Shown piece after piece: positions 52,401 to 60,900 of a DNA stretch of 62,883 bases. The position numbers were made by a program, and so were the translations under genes. The stretch comes from Streptomyces sp. RB17 (GTDB taxonomy: Bacteria; Actinomycetota; Actinomycetes; Streptomycetales; Streptomycetaceae): positions 1-62,883 of the forward strand of contig NZ_WEGL01000017.1 of NCBI RefSeq assembly GCF_009604455.1. The letters run 5' to 3'. The notes beneath the pieces were generated by a model, which had not been told where the DNA came from, did not search any database, and saw nothing but the letters and a program-made list of their open reading frames with translations. Numbering within the stretch: position 1 is the first letter of the stretch; every line of letters starts with the position of its first letter.

Positions 52401-53086
52401 CCACCAAGTACAACCCGGCCCGCACCTGGACCGCGGAGAACTCCGTCGGCATCGGCGGCGCCTACCTGTGCATCTACGGCATGGAAGGTCCCGGCGGCTA
52501 CCAGTTCGTCGGCCGCACCGTGCAGATCTGGAACCGGTTCCGTAAGGGCGGCCTGTTCCAGGACTCGCCGTGGGCGCTGCGCTTCTTCGACCGCATCGAG
52601 TGGTATCCCGTCACCGCGGAGGAACTGCTCGAACTGCGGGCCGAGACCGAGGCCGGGCACGGTGACTTCCCGACCGAGGAAGGCACCTTCTCGATCGCCG
52701 AGTACAACGCGTTCCTGGCCACGGAGGCCGACTCGATCGCCGCGTTCCGCCGGCGGCAGAGCACCGCCTTCGAGGCCGAGAAGCAACGCTGGCGAGCCGC
52801 GGGAGAGTTCGACCGCGCCGACGATCCCGAACCCGTGACCGCCGCCGCTGCCGTCACCCTGCCGGACGGGGCGGTCCCGGTCACCGCGCCGTACACCGCC
52901 ACCGTCTGGCAGATCGCCGCCGAGCCGGGCGCCACCCTCGCGAGCGGCGATGCGATCCTCTCCCTGGAGGCGATGAAGATGGAGTCCAAGGTGAACGCCC
53001 CCACCGCCGGGACGCTGCTGGAGATCTACGTCAAGCCCGGTGAACAGGTCGCCCCCGGCCAGATCCTCGCGGCGGTGCGGGCATGA
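49493..53086 (+). CDS. Biotin-dependent guanidine/urea carboxylase
   Basis: A 1197-residue single-chain carboxylase from GTG 49493. The biotin carboxylase domain (about 1-450: MVKATGGGGGIGMQS ATP loop, EVNTRLQVEHPVTEEAYGVD) is followed by the KipA/KipI-like carboxyltransferase (about 465-1070; VPPSGPFDAVSFAEANLAVG, TYRRDGDDNVLVEYGPMVLD, ENSVGIGGAYLCIYGMEGPG) and a C-terminal biotin carrier with the modified lysine about 1162 (SLEAMKMESKV). It makes carboxyguanidine or allophanate from guanidine or urea using ATP and bicarbonate. Flanking UAAP genes favour guanidine, but the substrate cannot be settled by eye. Confidence 0.92.
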   Translation: MTRPTAVLVANRGEIARRVIRTARKMGLGTVAVFSDADRAAPHVREADHAVRLGPAPARASYLRGEAIVEAALAHGAGIIHPGYGFLSENTAFARAVEEAGLRFAGPTADQITAFGEKHTARALAKAAGVPLLAGTELLASAEEAVTAAGSIGLPVMVKATGGGGGIGMQSCATADEVREAFARVAALAESNFGSAGVFLERLVRPARHVEVQVFGDGTGRIAVFGDRDCSLQRRNQKVIEEAPAPALPPQVRALLHDSSRRLLASVGYRGAGTVEFVYDPVREEAAFLEVNTRLQVEHPVTEEAYGVDLVELMLLLARDGRVEDAVFERDWTPAGHAVEARVYAEDPGKDCLPSSGLITRAAFPGQDADEMPGVRVDGFAETGLEVSPYYDPMLAKVIAKGPTRDAALDVLGRALAASRVDGIVTNLGLLRELTVRGEVREAVHSTSTLATTVDPEPRIDVLVPGALTTVQDLPGRLGYWHVGVPPSGPFDAVSFAEANLAVGNPAQAPGLEVTAGGLTLRFSAPTVVAVTGAPVPVTVDGSAAALWEPVTVPAGATLVLGACRGPGLRSYVAVRGGIDVPEYLGSASTFTLGGFGGHGGRALRAGDVLRPGASVIGAGGPTPPERRPAITSHWRIGVTEGPHAAPEFFTRGDIDTLYATHYKVHHNSARTGVRLIGPKPRWARQDGGEAGLHPSNIHDTPYAVGALDFTGDTPIVLGPDGPSLGGFVCPAVVASGELWKLGQLRPGDTVRFVPVREAEAAALDARRSSPTLISAGGDGDDGVLGRLEATDARPAVTYRRDGDDNVLVEYGPMVLDLGLRMRVHALQETLAAHAPDGILDVTPGIRSLQIHTDARRLKARDLTALLRELEDEVPPSDELVVPSRTVRLPLSWDDPATRLAIERYMAGVRDDAPWCPWNIEFIRRVNGLRTADDVYRTVFDASYLVLGLGDVYLGAPVATPLDPRHRLVTTKYNPARTWTAENSVGIGGAYLCIYGMEGPGGYQFVGRTVQIWNRFRKGGLFQDSPWALRFFDRIEWYPVTAEELLELRAETEAGHGDFPTEEGTFSIAEYNAFLATEADSIAAFRRRQSTAFEAEKQRWRAAGEFDRADDPEPVTAAAAVTLPDGAVPVTAPYTATVWQIAAEPGATLASGDAILSLEAMKMESKVNAPTAGTLLEIYVKPGEQVAPGQILAAVRA

Positions 53087-54795
53087 ACGCCATGACACCG
53101 GCAGCACGGGTGAGGGCCGCCTACGACCGCATCGAGGCCGTCGGCCGGCCCGAGATCTGGATCCGCCTCAGGCCACGCGAGGAGGTGCTCGCCGAGGCGG
53201 CCGGCATCGAACCGGCGCTGCCGCTGGCCGGACTCGTGGTGGCCGTCAAGGACAACATCGACGTGGCCGGCCTGCCCACCACCGCGGGCGCCCCGTCGTA
53301 CGCCTACGAACCGCAGGCCGACGCGCCCGCGGTGGCGCGGCTGCGCGCGGCCGGCGCGGTGGTGCTCGGGAAGACCAACCTGGACCAGTTCGCCACCGGC
53401 CTGGTCGGCACCCGCAGCCCCTACGGCCCGGTGCGCAACGCCTGGGACGCGGCCCGTATCTCGGGCGGGTCGTCCTCCGGCTCCGCCGTCGCGGTGGCCC
53501 TGGGCATCGCCGACATCGCGCTCGGCACCGACACAGCCGGCTCCGGGCGGGTGCCCGCCGCCCTCAACGGCATCGTCGGCGTCAAGCCCACCAAGGGCCT
53601 GGTGCCCGTGACCGGCGTGGTCCCCGCCTGCTACACCCTGGACTGCGTGACGGTCTTCGCCCGCGACCTGCGACTCGCCCGCATCGCGGCGGAGTTCGTC
53701 GAGGGCCCCGACCCGGCCGACCCGCTCTCCCGCACCGGCACCCAGCTCCCGCCGCCCCCCGCGCGACCCCGGATCGCCGTACCGACCGGGGAGCATCTGA
53801 ACGGCATGGCGGACGGCTGGCGCGAAGCATTCGACGCCGCCGTGGCCCGCTTGGCGCGCACCGGGACGGAGATCGTGGAGACCGACATCACCCCACTGCT
53901 CCAGGCCGCGGAACTGCTGTACGGCGGCGCGTTCGTCGCCGAGCGGTACGCCGCCGTCGGGGCGCACCTGGAGAAGCACCGCGCCCTGATCGGCGGTGAC
54001 CTCGATCCGACCGTCGCCGCCATCGTGCTGGCCGGCCGGGAGAGAACCGCGGCCGACTGGGCCGCCGACACCGCCAGACTCGCCGCTCTCGGCGCCGCCG
54101 GACGCGCGATGCTCGACGACTGCGCGGCGCTCCTGACCCCGACCACCACCTGGCACCCCACCCTCGACGAGGTGGCGGCCGACCCGGTCGGCGCCAACGC
54201 CCGGCTGGGACGGTTCACCAACTTCGCCAACCTGCTGGACTGCGCCTCGCTCGCCGTTCCCGCCGGGTTCGTGGACGGCCTGCCGTTCGGCGTGATGTTC
54301 ACCGGACCGGCCTTCTCCGACCGCGCCCTGGCCGCGCTGGCCGAGCGGTTCGCCAACCCCGGGCTCGACCTGTTCGTGGTCGGCGCCCACCTCACCGGTC
54401 AGCCGCTCAACGCCCAGTTGGTGCAGGCGGGCGGCACCCTGGTCGGTCCGGCCCGCACCGCAGCCGGCTACCGGCTGTACGCCCTGCCCACCGAGCCGCC
54501 CAAACCCGGCCTGCTCCGGGTCACCGGGGGCGGGCGGGACGCCGGCACCGGGGCGGGGCACGACACGGCGTCAGGCGGCCACGCGGGGACGGGCATCGAG
54601 GGCGAGGTCTGGCGGCTGCCGGCGTCCGGGTTCGGGGCGTTCACCGCTGCTGTGCCCGCGCCGCTGGCCATCGGCACCGTCGAGCTGGCCGACGGGCGGC
54701 ACGTCTGCGGCTTCCTCACCGAGCCGTACGCCGTCGAGGGCGCGCCCGACATCAGCCGCTACGGTGGCTGGCGGGCGTACACGGTGCGTGCGTGA
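53083..54795 (+). CDS. atzF: Allophanate hydrolase
   Basis: A 570-residue amidase-signature enzyme. Catalytic triad: Lys56 (VAVKDNIDVAG), the Ser130-132 cluster (ISGGSSSGSAVAVALG) and nucleophile Ser154 (GTDTAGSGRVPAAL). After about residue 430 comes the separate AtzF C-terminal domain, which completes the conversion of allophanate to two CO2 and two NH3. ATGA overlaps the carboxylase stop. It is the final degradative step for either urea or guanidine. Confidence 0.9.
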   Translation: MNAMTPAARVRAAYDRIEAVGRPEIWIRLRPREEVLAEAAGIEPALPLAGLVVAVKDNIDVAGLPTTAGAPSYAYEPQADAPAVARLRAAGAVVLGKTNLDQFATGLVGTRSPYGPVRNAWDAARISGGSSSGSAVAVALGIADIALGTDTAGSGRVPAALNGIVGVKPTKGLVPVTGVVPACYTLDCVTVFARDLRLARIAAEFVEGPDPADPLSRTGTQLPPPPARPRIAVPTGEHLNGMADGWREAFDAAVARLARTGTEIVETDITPLLQAAELLYGGAFVAERYAAVGAHLEKHRALIGGDLDPTVAAIVLAGRERTAADWAADTARLAALGAAGRAMLDDCAALLTPTTTWHPTLDEVAADPVGANARLGRFTNFANLLDCASLAVPAGFVDGLPFGVMFTGPAFSDRALAALAERFANPGLDLFVVGAHLTGQPLNAQLVQAGGTLVGPARTAAGYRLYALPTEPPKPGLLRVTGGGRDAGTGAGHDTASGGHAGTGIEGEVWRLPASGFGAFTAAVPAPLAIGTVELADGRHVCGFLTEPYAVEGAPDISRYGGWRAYTVRA

Positions 54796-54837
54796 TGGGA
54801 GGCCGCGGTGCGGACACCGTGGTGGCAGGATGAGGCC

Positions 54838-55521
54838 ATGACGACGACGCGTCCCCGTCAAGGCAGACCCCGGCACACGCCGCCGTCCGACCCCGGCACC
54901 TCCGCCCGCGAACAGATCCTCGATGCCGCGGGGGCGCTCTTCGTCGACCATGGGATCACCAGCACCAGCACCCGCATGATCGCCGAGCGGGTCGGCATCA
55001 GACAGGCCTCGCTCTACTACCACTTCGCCACCAAGGAGGAGATCCTCGCCGAGCTGCTGGCGACGTCCGTGCGGCCCAGTCTGCAGATGGTGGACCGGAT
55101 CCGGGCACTGGTGCCCGAGCGGGCGGATGCGGCCGCCGCGCTCTACGCCGTGGCCGCCATGGACGTACGCACCCTCTCCCGCACTCCGTACAACATCGGC
55201 ACGCTCTATCTGCTGCCGGAAGTGCGGGCAGAGCGGTTCGACGCCTTCCGGGCCGAGCGGGGCCGTCTGCAGTCGAGCTACGGCACCCTGGGCGCCCTGG
55301 CGGCGACCGAGGACGTCGCACGCAGCATGCCCGCCGAGCGGATCGGTGAACTGCTGATCCAGCTGGTGGAGGTCGTCATCCAGATACGGCGCTTCCGTGA
55401 GCCGGACGCGGCTGACACCGATGCCATCGCGTCGTCGTGCCTGCGCCTGTGCGGACTCGGCGAGCCGGCGGTGGCCGCCGCCCGGGACGAGGGCCGGATT
55501 CTGCTGAGCAGCCTGGACTGA
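54838..55521 (+). CDS. TetR-family regulator at the end of the guanidine/urea operon
   Basis: A 227-residue TetR protein; HTH REQILDAAGALFVDHGITST to LYYHFATKEEILAELLATSV. The start ATG 54838 has AGGATGAGG upstream; a GTG at 54808 is in frame but lacks a spaced ribosome site. It lies 42 bp after allophanate hydrolase and is probably co-transcribed, giving feedback control through the palindrome at 46068. Confidence 0.85.
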   Translation: MTTTRPRQGRPRHTPPSDPGTSAREQILDAAGALFVDHGITSTSTRMIAERVGIRQASLYYHFATKEEILAELLATSVRPSLQMVDRIRALVPERADAAAALYAVAAMDVRTLSRTPYNIGTLYLLPEVRAERFDAFRAERGRLQSSYGTLGALAATEDVARSMPAERIGELLIQLVEVVIQIRRFREPDAADTDAIASSCLRLCGLGEPAVAAARDEGRILLSSLD

Positions 55522-55556
55522 CCGCCGCTGCGGCCGTCGTCGCCTTCGCGGTGGTG

Positions 55557-55594
55557 CCTGCTTCGACGAGTCCGACCCGTCCACTCCGACCACC
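55557..55594 (-). repeat. 38-bp direct repeat copy 1 (universal-stress-protein scrap)
   Basis: Identical over 38 bp to 59801-59838, which encodes the VVGVDGSDSSKQA start of the universal stress protein (leftward). Here only this scrap is present, so it was copied or left by recombination. Confidence 0.85.
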
Positions 55595-55719
55595 GGGTCG
55601 CTGGAGGTCCGCGACCGCATCCACACCCTGGCCGTCTACGCCCTCGCCCTCCTCCTCGTCTCCTTCAGCCGCAAGCGGGTCCAGCAAGACCGACCTGCGC
55701 CCGAGGCCGAAGGCGTGCC

Positions 55720-56175
55720 ACGCCTTCAGCGACGCCGGGGACACCCTCGTCGTCCCGAGCCTGGATCGCTACGGCCGCAGCCTCCAGGACCTCATCAACA
55801 TGGTCGCCGCACTGCGCGAGCGCGGCATCGGCTTCACCTCGCTGCACGAGAACCTCGACACCACCACCCCCCGGCGGACGGCTCGTCTTCCACGTCTTCG
55901 CCGCCCTCGCCGAGCTCATCCGCGAACTCATCGTCCAGAGCACCCGCGAGGGCCTGGCCGTCGCCCGCGCCCGCGGCCGGGTCGGCGGACGCCCCACCGT
56001 CGCCACCGAGGAAGTCATCAAGGCCGCCCGCGACCTGCTGCCCGACCCCGGTCGCTCCATCACCTCGATCGCCAAGCTCCTCGGCGTCTCTCCCGGCACC
56101 CTCTATAGCCACATCCCGGACCTGCGCGACCTGCGCGCCCGCACGGTCCCCCACCAGCTGGAGGCCAGCAAGTGA
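55720..56175 (+). pseudogene. Serine recombinase (resolvase/invertase) remnant
   Basis: One frame gives CHAFSDAGDTLVVPSLDRYG, RSLQDLINMVAALRERGIGF. After a C-run near 55866 another frame continues GGRLVFHVFAALAELIRELI, VQSTREGLAVARARGRVGGR, PTVATEEVIKAARDLLPDPG, then an HTH (ITSIAKLLGVSPGTLYSHIP) and a stop at 56175. The catalytic-serine N-terminus is missing and a frameshift splits the rest. Probably the resolvase of a lost Tn3-type element. Confidence 0.75.
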
Positions 56176-56503
56176 CCGAGACCCCCGAGACCCAGGCCGT
56201 CCAGGCGCTGACCGTGCCGCACAACGAGTAGGACGACCCCTCGCTGTACGAGGACGGCTTCGACTAGAGCCAGCACGTGCCCATCGAGTTGCCTGTCGGT
56301 CCATGGAAATGTCTCGACCGGGCTTGCGCGCAGTACGACGAAGCACCGGACGGCAGTGACCTGCCCCACGTGACGTGCTGCTCCCACGTCACGGTGCTCG
56401 TCCTCTGCTCCGCATGCGCGCCACAGCCACACCCGCGCATGAGCATCCCCCTACTTTGCACCGTGGGTCAGAGATAGGACACCGGGGCCGTAACGCATGG
56501 TGG
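56176..56503. other. Gap with a tiny broken frame
   Basis: Overlapping the recombinase stop, a GTG frame reads VTETPETQAVQALTVPHNE, stops, and resumes DDPSLYEDGFD before a second stop, as if a small protein has an in-frame nonsense codon. Nothing else is recognisable. Confidence 0.35.
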
Positions 56504-57544
56504 TCAGGACCCGTGAGCGGGAAGATCGCCCTGGTGCGGGTGGGAGCCGGGTGGTAGCTCGTTGACCGGGAATCGTGCCGGTTGCCCTGTCAGCACCCGT
56601 ACGGCTTCTTCAGCGGCGATGGTCCGTACCGTCCTGACGGCTTCCTCGGAGTAGTAGGCGGCGTGGGGTGTGACGATCACGTTGGGCAGTTCGAGGAGGG
56701 GGTTGGTCGGGCGCCATCCGCGCTGTTTCGCGGGCTCCTCCTCGATGTCGTCCAGCGCCGCGCCGGCGATCCATCCTTCGGTGAGCGCGTGGTGGAGTGC
56801 CGCGTCTTCCACGATGGGCCCGCGTGCGGTGTTTACGAGGATGGCGGTCGGCTTCATCCGGCGGAGCGTCGCGCGATCGAAGGTGTGGTGTGTCTGCGGG
56901 GTGAGCGGCGTTTGGACCACCACGTAGTCGGCACCTTCCACCAAGTCGGCGAAGGACATCGGCCGGACCTGGGATTCCCGGATCTCGGACTGGTCGAGGA
57001 ACGGGTCGTGTGCCCAGACTTCGACGCCGAACGCTTTTGCGCGTTCGGCGATGAGCCGTGCGATGGAGCCGAAGGACAGCAGGCCCAGCACCTGTCCCCG
57101 CAGTCTGTGGATGGGTTTTCCGGTCTTCCAGTGCCATTCGCCCTGTCGGGTCGCCCGGTCGTAACGGCAGATCTTGCGTGCGGCTGCGAGCCAGAGCGCG
57201 ACGGCATGATCGGCGACCTCTTCGGCGCACCATTCGTTCGGTGCGTTCGTGACCTGGATTCCGCGTCGGGTCGCGGCGTCGACATCGACGATGTCCACGC
57301 CAGTGCCGTAGCGGGCGATCACCCGGCAGCGGGTCAACGCGTCGATGGCGCGGGAACCGACCCGCGCGTACTGGGTCAGGACGCCGCCGGCCTCTCGTCC
57401 CGCCTCGATCACCTCGTCCTCGCTCTTGCACTGCGCGGCAAGGAGCTGGAGCCCGGCGCCCTCGACGACGGCGCGTTCGATGTCCACATCGCCGAAGTCG
57501 TAGTCGGCGATCAGGATCGTTTCGCGGGAGTCAGTGCGAGTCAC
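56504..57544 (-). CDS. D-2-hydroxyacid dehydrogenase family protein
   Basis: A 346-residue NAD-dependent enzyme of the phosphoglycerate/hydroxypyruvate-dehydrogenase group. VDIVDVDAATRRGIQVTNAP, EEVADHAVALWLAAARKICR, GQVLGLLSFGSIARLIAERA (GxGxxG-like motif with a shifted Gly), PTAILVNTARGPIVEDAALH, VIVTPHAAYYSEEAVRTVRT (His). It starts at GTG 57544, overlapping the dehydratase stop by 14 bp, with AAGGGGA upstream. It acts after or beside the sugar-acid dehydratase, perhaps reducing the 2-oxo product or glyoxylate-type acid. Confidence 0.82.
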   Translation of the reverse strand: MTRTDSRETILIADYDFGDVDIERAVVEGAGLQLLAAQCKSEDEVIEAGREAGGVLTQYARVGSRAIDALTRCRVIARYGTGVDIVDVDAATRRGIQVTNAPNEWCAEEVADHAVALWLAAARKICRYDRATRQGEWHWKTGKPIHRLRGQVLGLLSFGSIARLIAERAKAFGVEVWAHDPFLDQSEIRESQVRPMSFADLVEGADYVVVQTPLTPQTHHTFDRATLRRMKPTAILVNTARGPIVEDAALHHALTEGWIAGAALDDIEEEPAKQRGWRPTNPLLELPNVIVTPHAAYYSEEAVRTVRTIAAEEAVRVLTGQPARFPVNELPPGSHPHQGDLPAHGS

Positions 57545-59321
57545 GAGGAATCCCCTTGGTGTGCACGAGGTCCTGGTACGACACGGCGAGCTCCAGGCAG
57601 CCCCCGCTGTCCAGTTGGCCGACCGTGGAACGGTAGATCTCCTGCCACGGTGTCTGGTGCTCCAGTGCCGGGGGTGTGTGGTCGGCCCACCGCGCGGCGA
57701 TCTCCTCATCCGGCAGGAGGACGTCGACGCGCGCGTTGTCCAGGTCGATACGGATCCGGTCGCCGGTGCGCAGGATGGCGAGGTTGCCGCCGACCGCGGC
57801 CTCGGGGCTGGCGTTGAGGATGGACGGTGCGTCCGAGGTGCCGCTCTGCCGGCCGTCTCCGAGCGCGGGCAGCGAGGTGATGCCTCGCTGGATCAGCACC
57901 GCGGGAAGCTCCATGTTCACAACCTCGCCGGAGCCCGGATATCCGACGGGCCCGGTGTAGCGGATGACGAGGAGGCAGTCCTGGTCGATGCCCAGCTCCG
58001 GGTCCTCGATGCGGGCGTGATAGTCCTCGGGCCCGTCGAAGACGATGGCGCGGAAGTCGAACACCGACGGATCGTCGGAGTGTGGCAGGACGCGGGCCCG
58101 GAAGTTGTCGGTGATGACCGACGTTTTCATGATCGCGGAGTCGAACAGGTTCCCGGTCATGACGAGCAGTCCGCCTTGTGCGCTGACGGGGTCGTGGACG
58201 GGACGGATGACCGCCGGGTCGGCGGGCGGGGCATTCTCCAGGTTCTCGGCCACGGTACGGCCCGAGACGGTTACGGCGTCACCATGCAGGTGCCCCGCTT
58301 CCAGCAGCGTCCGCATGACTGCGGGGACACCGCCGGCGCGGTGGAAGTCCTCACCGAGGAACTCCCCTGCGGGAGCGAGGTTCACCAGCACCGGGATGTC
58401 GCGTCCGACGCGGTGCCAGTCCTGGTTGGACAGGTCCACCCCGACGTGACGTGCGATGGCGTTGATGTGGATGGGCGCGTTGGTCGACGCCGCGATGGCC
58501 GATGCGACAACGATCGAGTTCTCGAAGGCCTGCCGGGTCATGATCTTGCGGGGGGTCAGGTCCTCCCGCACTAGGGTCACCGCCCTGCGGCCTGTCTCAT
58601 AGGCGATTTGCGCCCGTTCGGCGTAGGGGGCGGGGATCGCCGCGCAGCCGGGCAGGGACATTCCCAGGGCCTCGGCCAGACTGTTCATCGACAGCGCAGT
58701 GCCCATCGTGTTGCAGTGCCCGATGCTGGGCGCGGAGGCCGTCACCCGTGCCAGGTATTCGTCGTAGTCGATCTGCCCGCTCGCCAGGAGCCGCTTCGAC
58801 TGCCAGATCACCAGCCCCGAGCCCGGCCGCATACCGTTGTGATAGCCGTTGAGCATAGGCCCCCCGGACAAGACGATCGCCGGGATGTTCACTGTCGCCG
58901 CCGCGGTCAGGCAGGCAGGTGTGGTCTTGTCGCAGCCCGTCGTCAGAACCACTCCGTCAAGTGGATATCCGTAGAGCACCTCGACCAGTCCGAGATAGGC
59001 GAGGTTGCGGTCCAGCGCCGCGGTGGGGCGCTTTCCGGTCTCCTGCAACGGATGCACGGGAAACTCGAACGGAATGCCGCCACCGTCGCGGACCCCGGCC
59101 TTGATCCGGTCGGCGAGGAAGAGATGGTGCCGATTACAGGGAACCAGGTCGTTACCTGTCTGAGCAATTCCGATGATCGGTCGGCCCGACTGAAGTTCTC
59201 CCCGTGTGAAGCCGTAGTTCAGGAACCGCTCAAGATACAGAGCCGTCATCTCCGGATTTCCCGCATTGTCCCACCATGCCTGGCTGCGCAGCTCCCCCGC
59301 GGTGCGCTTCGTCGGTGACAT
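57531..59321 (-). CDS. IlvD/Edd-family sugar-acid dehydratase
   Basis: A 596-residue [Fe-S] dehydratase: IIGIAQTGNDLVPCNRHHLF (cluster Cys), VVLTTGCDKTTPACLTAAAT (second Cys), SIGHCNTMGTALSMNSLAEA (third Cys), VIRYTGPVGYPGSGEVVNME. The length and LNGYHNGMRPGSG motif fit the aldonic-acid branch (L-arabinonate or D-xylonate type) rather than IlvD of branched-chain synthesis. It removes water to give a 2-oxo-3-deoxy acid. GGAG lies six bases before ATG 59321. The overlapping dehydrogenase gene suggests a two-step pathway; no regulator or transporter is adjacent. Confidence 0.85.
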   Translation of the reverse strand: MSPTKRTAGELRSQAWWDNAGNPEMTALYLERFLNYGFTRGELQSGRPIIGIAQTGNDLVPCNRHHLFLADRIKAGVRDGGGIPFEFPVHPLQETGKRPTAALDRNLAYLGLVEVLYGYPLDGVVLTTGCDKTTPACLTAAATVNIPAIVLSGGPMLNGYHNGMRPGSGLVIWQSKRLLASGQIDYDEYLARVTASAPSIGHCNTMGTALSMNSLAEALGMSLPGCAAIPAPYAERAQIAYETGRRAVTLVREDLTPRKIMTRQAFENSIVVASAIAASTNAPIHINAIARHVGVDLSNQDWHRVGRDIPVLVNLAPAGEFLGEDFHRAGGVPAVMRTLLEAGHLHGDAVTVSGRTVAENLENAPPADPAVIRPVHDPVSAQGGLLVMTGNLFDSAIMKTSVITDNFRARVLPHSDDPSVFDFRAIVFDGPEDYHARIEDPELGIDQDCLLVIRYTGPVGYPGSGEVVNMELPAVLIQRGITSLPALGDGRQSGTSDAPSILNASPEAAVGGNLAILRTGDRIRIDLDNARVDVLLPDEEIAARWADHTPPALEHQTPWQEIYRSTVGQLDSGGCLELAVSYQDLVHTKGIPRDSH

Positions 59322-59411
59322 GATTGACTCCTCGCTGACCGGTCCGGGCTTTCGCAACACCGGGCACTACTGCGGCTCAGACAGAAGACCCCGGACATTC
59401 GCTGACGGTGT

Positions 59412-59870
59412 TCATTGGCTAACGCTGCGGATCACGACCACCGGACAGACGGCCTGCTGGACGCAGTGCTGGGCCACCGATCCCAGGAGCAGCCCTGAGA
59501 AGCCCCCGAGATCTCGGCTGCCGATGACAAGCAGGGACGCACCGTGTGCCGCCTTGAGCAGGACGTCGGCTGCTGTGCCATGGCGCGCCTCGGCACGTAC
59601 TTCCACCGGTGGCGGCTCTCCCACGGCTTCCTCGACGATTTGCGTGAGGTTGCCGTGAGCCCGGGCCTTCACCGCTGCTTCGTCACTGCTCGACGGTGGC
59701 AACCAGCCGAGCGCGCCGTGGAACTGCGGAAGAGCCCAGGCAGTCAGCGCCTCCACCGTGCCGCTGGTGAGCTCGGCCTGACGCACGGCCCAGCGCAGGG
59801 CCTGCTTCGACGAGTCCGACCCGTCCACTCCGACCACCATGCGTTCTGTGTTCTGGTTCTGCGCAGCCAT
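59412..59870 (-). CDS. Universal stress protein (UspA family)
   Basis: A 152-residue single-domain protein: MVVGVDGSDSSKQALRWAVR and the ATP-binding G2xG9xGS pattern SLLVIGSRDLGGFSGLLLGS followed by VAQHCVQQAVCPVVVI. AAGGAGG precedes ATG 59870 by six bases, an excellent site. Cytoplasmic stress-survival protein; the partner is unknown. Its 38-bp start segment also occurs at 55557. Confidence 0.88.
   Translation of the reverse strand: MAAQNQNTERMVVGVDGSDSSKQALRWAVRQAELTSGTVEALTAWALPQFHGALGWLPPSSSDEAAVKARAHGNLTQIVEEAVGEPPPVEVRAEARHGTAADVLLKAAHGASLLVIGSRDLGGFSGLLLGSVAQHCVQQAVCPVVVIRSVSQ
59801..59838 (-). repeat. 38-bp direct repeat copy 2
   Basis: The intact copy within the universal stress protein gene, encoding residues about 11-23. 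Identical to 55557-55594. Confidence 0.85.
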
Positions 59871-60381
59871 GGATTCCTCCTTGGCTCGCCGGTGGCGGGC
59901 GACGCGCTCGCCTGGCCGAGCGCGCGCGGGGCTGTCAGCTCCAGCTTCATGGAAACGTGCCGCACGCGCAGCTTGGGAGGTGCAGACGAAGCGGGTGCCG
60001 CCGCGCGGCAGATCCTCTGTGCGCACCCAGCGCCGAAGGCGACAGCTCGCGGCCGGTCCCGGCCTGTGGAAGAGTGACATTGAGTGATTTCTGCGCGGCA
60101 GGGGATCAAAGGTTGCGGGACCGATTTCCTGACGGTTTTCCGATTTCCCCGGAACATATTGGCGTCGTGCATGAAAACATCGCAGGGAACTGGCGAGTTT
60201 CTCTCGCCTCGACCCCACTCGCATGACAGCGCACCGCTTTTCCTTCGACGAGGCGGAAAGGGCCTTCGACGACATGGAGAGCCTTTGAGGTGTCGGGCAG
60301 GAAGCTGGGGCCCGTCGTCACGGTGTTGATCAACTTCTACGGCGGCGACACAGGTGGGACACCAGCAGGGAGCAGTACGGT
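59871..60381. other. Intergenic region, no gene seen
   Basis: About 510 bp of divergent spacer upstream of usp and the GH15 remnant. It should hold the usp promoter. No frame or structure is recognisable. Confidence 0.4.
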
Positions 60382-60900
60382 ATGCCGGACTTCGGCCCGC
60401 CGTTCCGGCCGGTTCGCAGGCAGGACGGTTACCTGCCGCTTGAGGACCACGGCCTGGTCGGGGACGGTATGACCGCCGCGATCGTCGGTCTCGACGATGC
60501 CATCCCGTGGATGTGCCTGCCGCGATTCGGCTCCGAGGCCGTGTTCTGCGCCCTGCTGGACCACCGGCGAGGCGGACACTTCACCGTGGCACCGGAGGAT
60601 CTGCGCGAGGCGCGGCAACGGTATGAGCCCGACAGCGGCGTGCTGCACACCGAATTGCGTAGATTGCGCAGTGCCACCGGTCTGGTACGTGTCACGTACG
60701 CGTTGGCGCTGCGTTCGGGCGCCGGCCTCTTTGACGACGCGCCGTCCAGCCGCGGCGAACTTGTCCGGTCTGCGGTCGTCCTGGACGAAGAGGTCCGTCT
60801 CGTGGTGGAGCTGGAACCGCGTGGCGGCGGGCAGGCCCAGCACCTGTACAGCGGGGTCTTGACCTGGTGCTCTCATCGGGACGCTTCCACCGCCACATGA
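60382..60900 (+). pseudogene. GH15 glucoamylase-like protein, N-terminal quarter
   Basis: A 172-residue frame: YLPLEDHGLVGDGMTAAIVG, LDDAIPWMCLPRFGSEAVFC, ALLDHRRGGHFTVAPEDLRE, RYEPDSGVLHTELRRLR. This is the N-terminal beta-sandwich of GH15 (glucoamylase/trehalase-like) proteins, which are about 600 residues. Similarity ends near residue 155 and the frame stops overlapping the zwf ATG (ATGA). The (alpha/alpha)6 catalytic barrel is missing. Such GH15 genes often lie beside zwf in Streptomyces, so the original cluster was internally deleted. Confidence 0.75.

Noticed and set aside
49151..53107. A leftward open frame of more than 1300 codons opposite the carboxylase
   Set aside because: Low-complexity shadow frame; the sense strand carries complete carboxylase domains.
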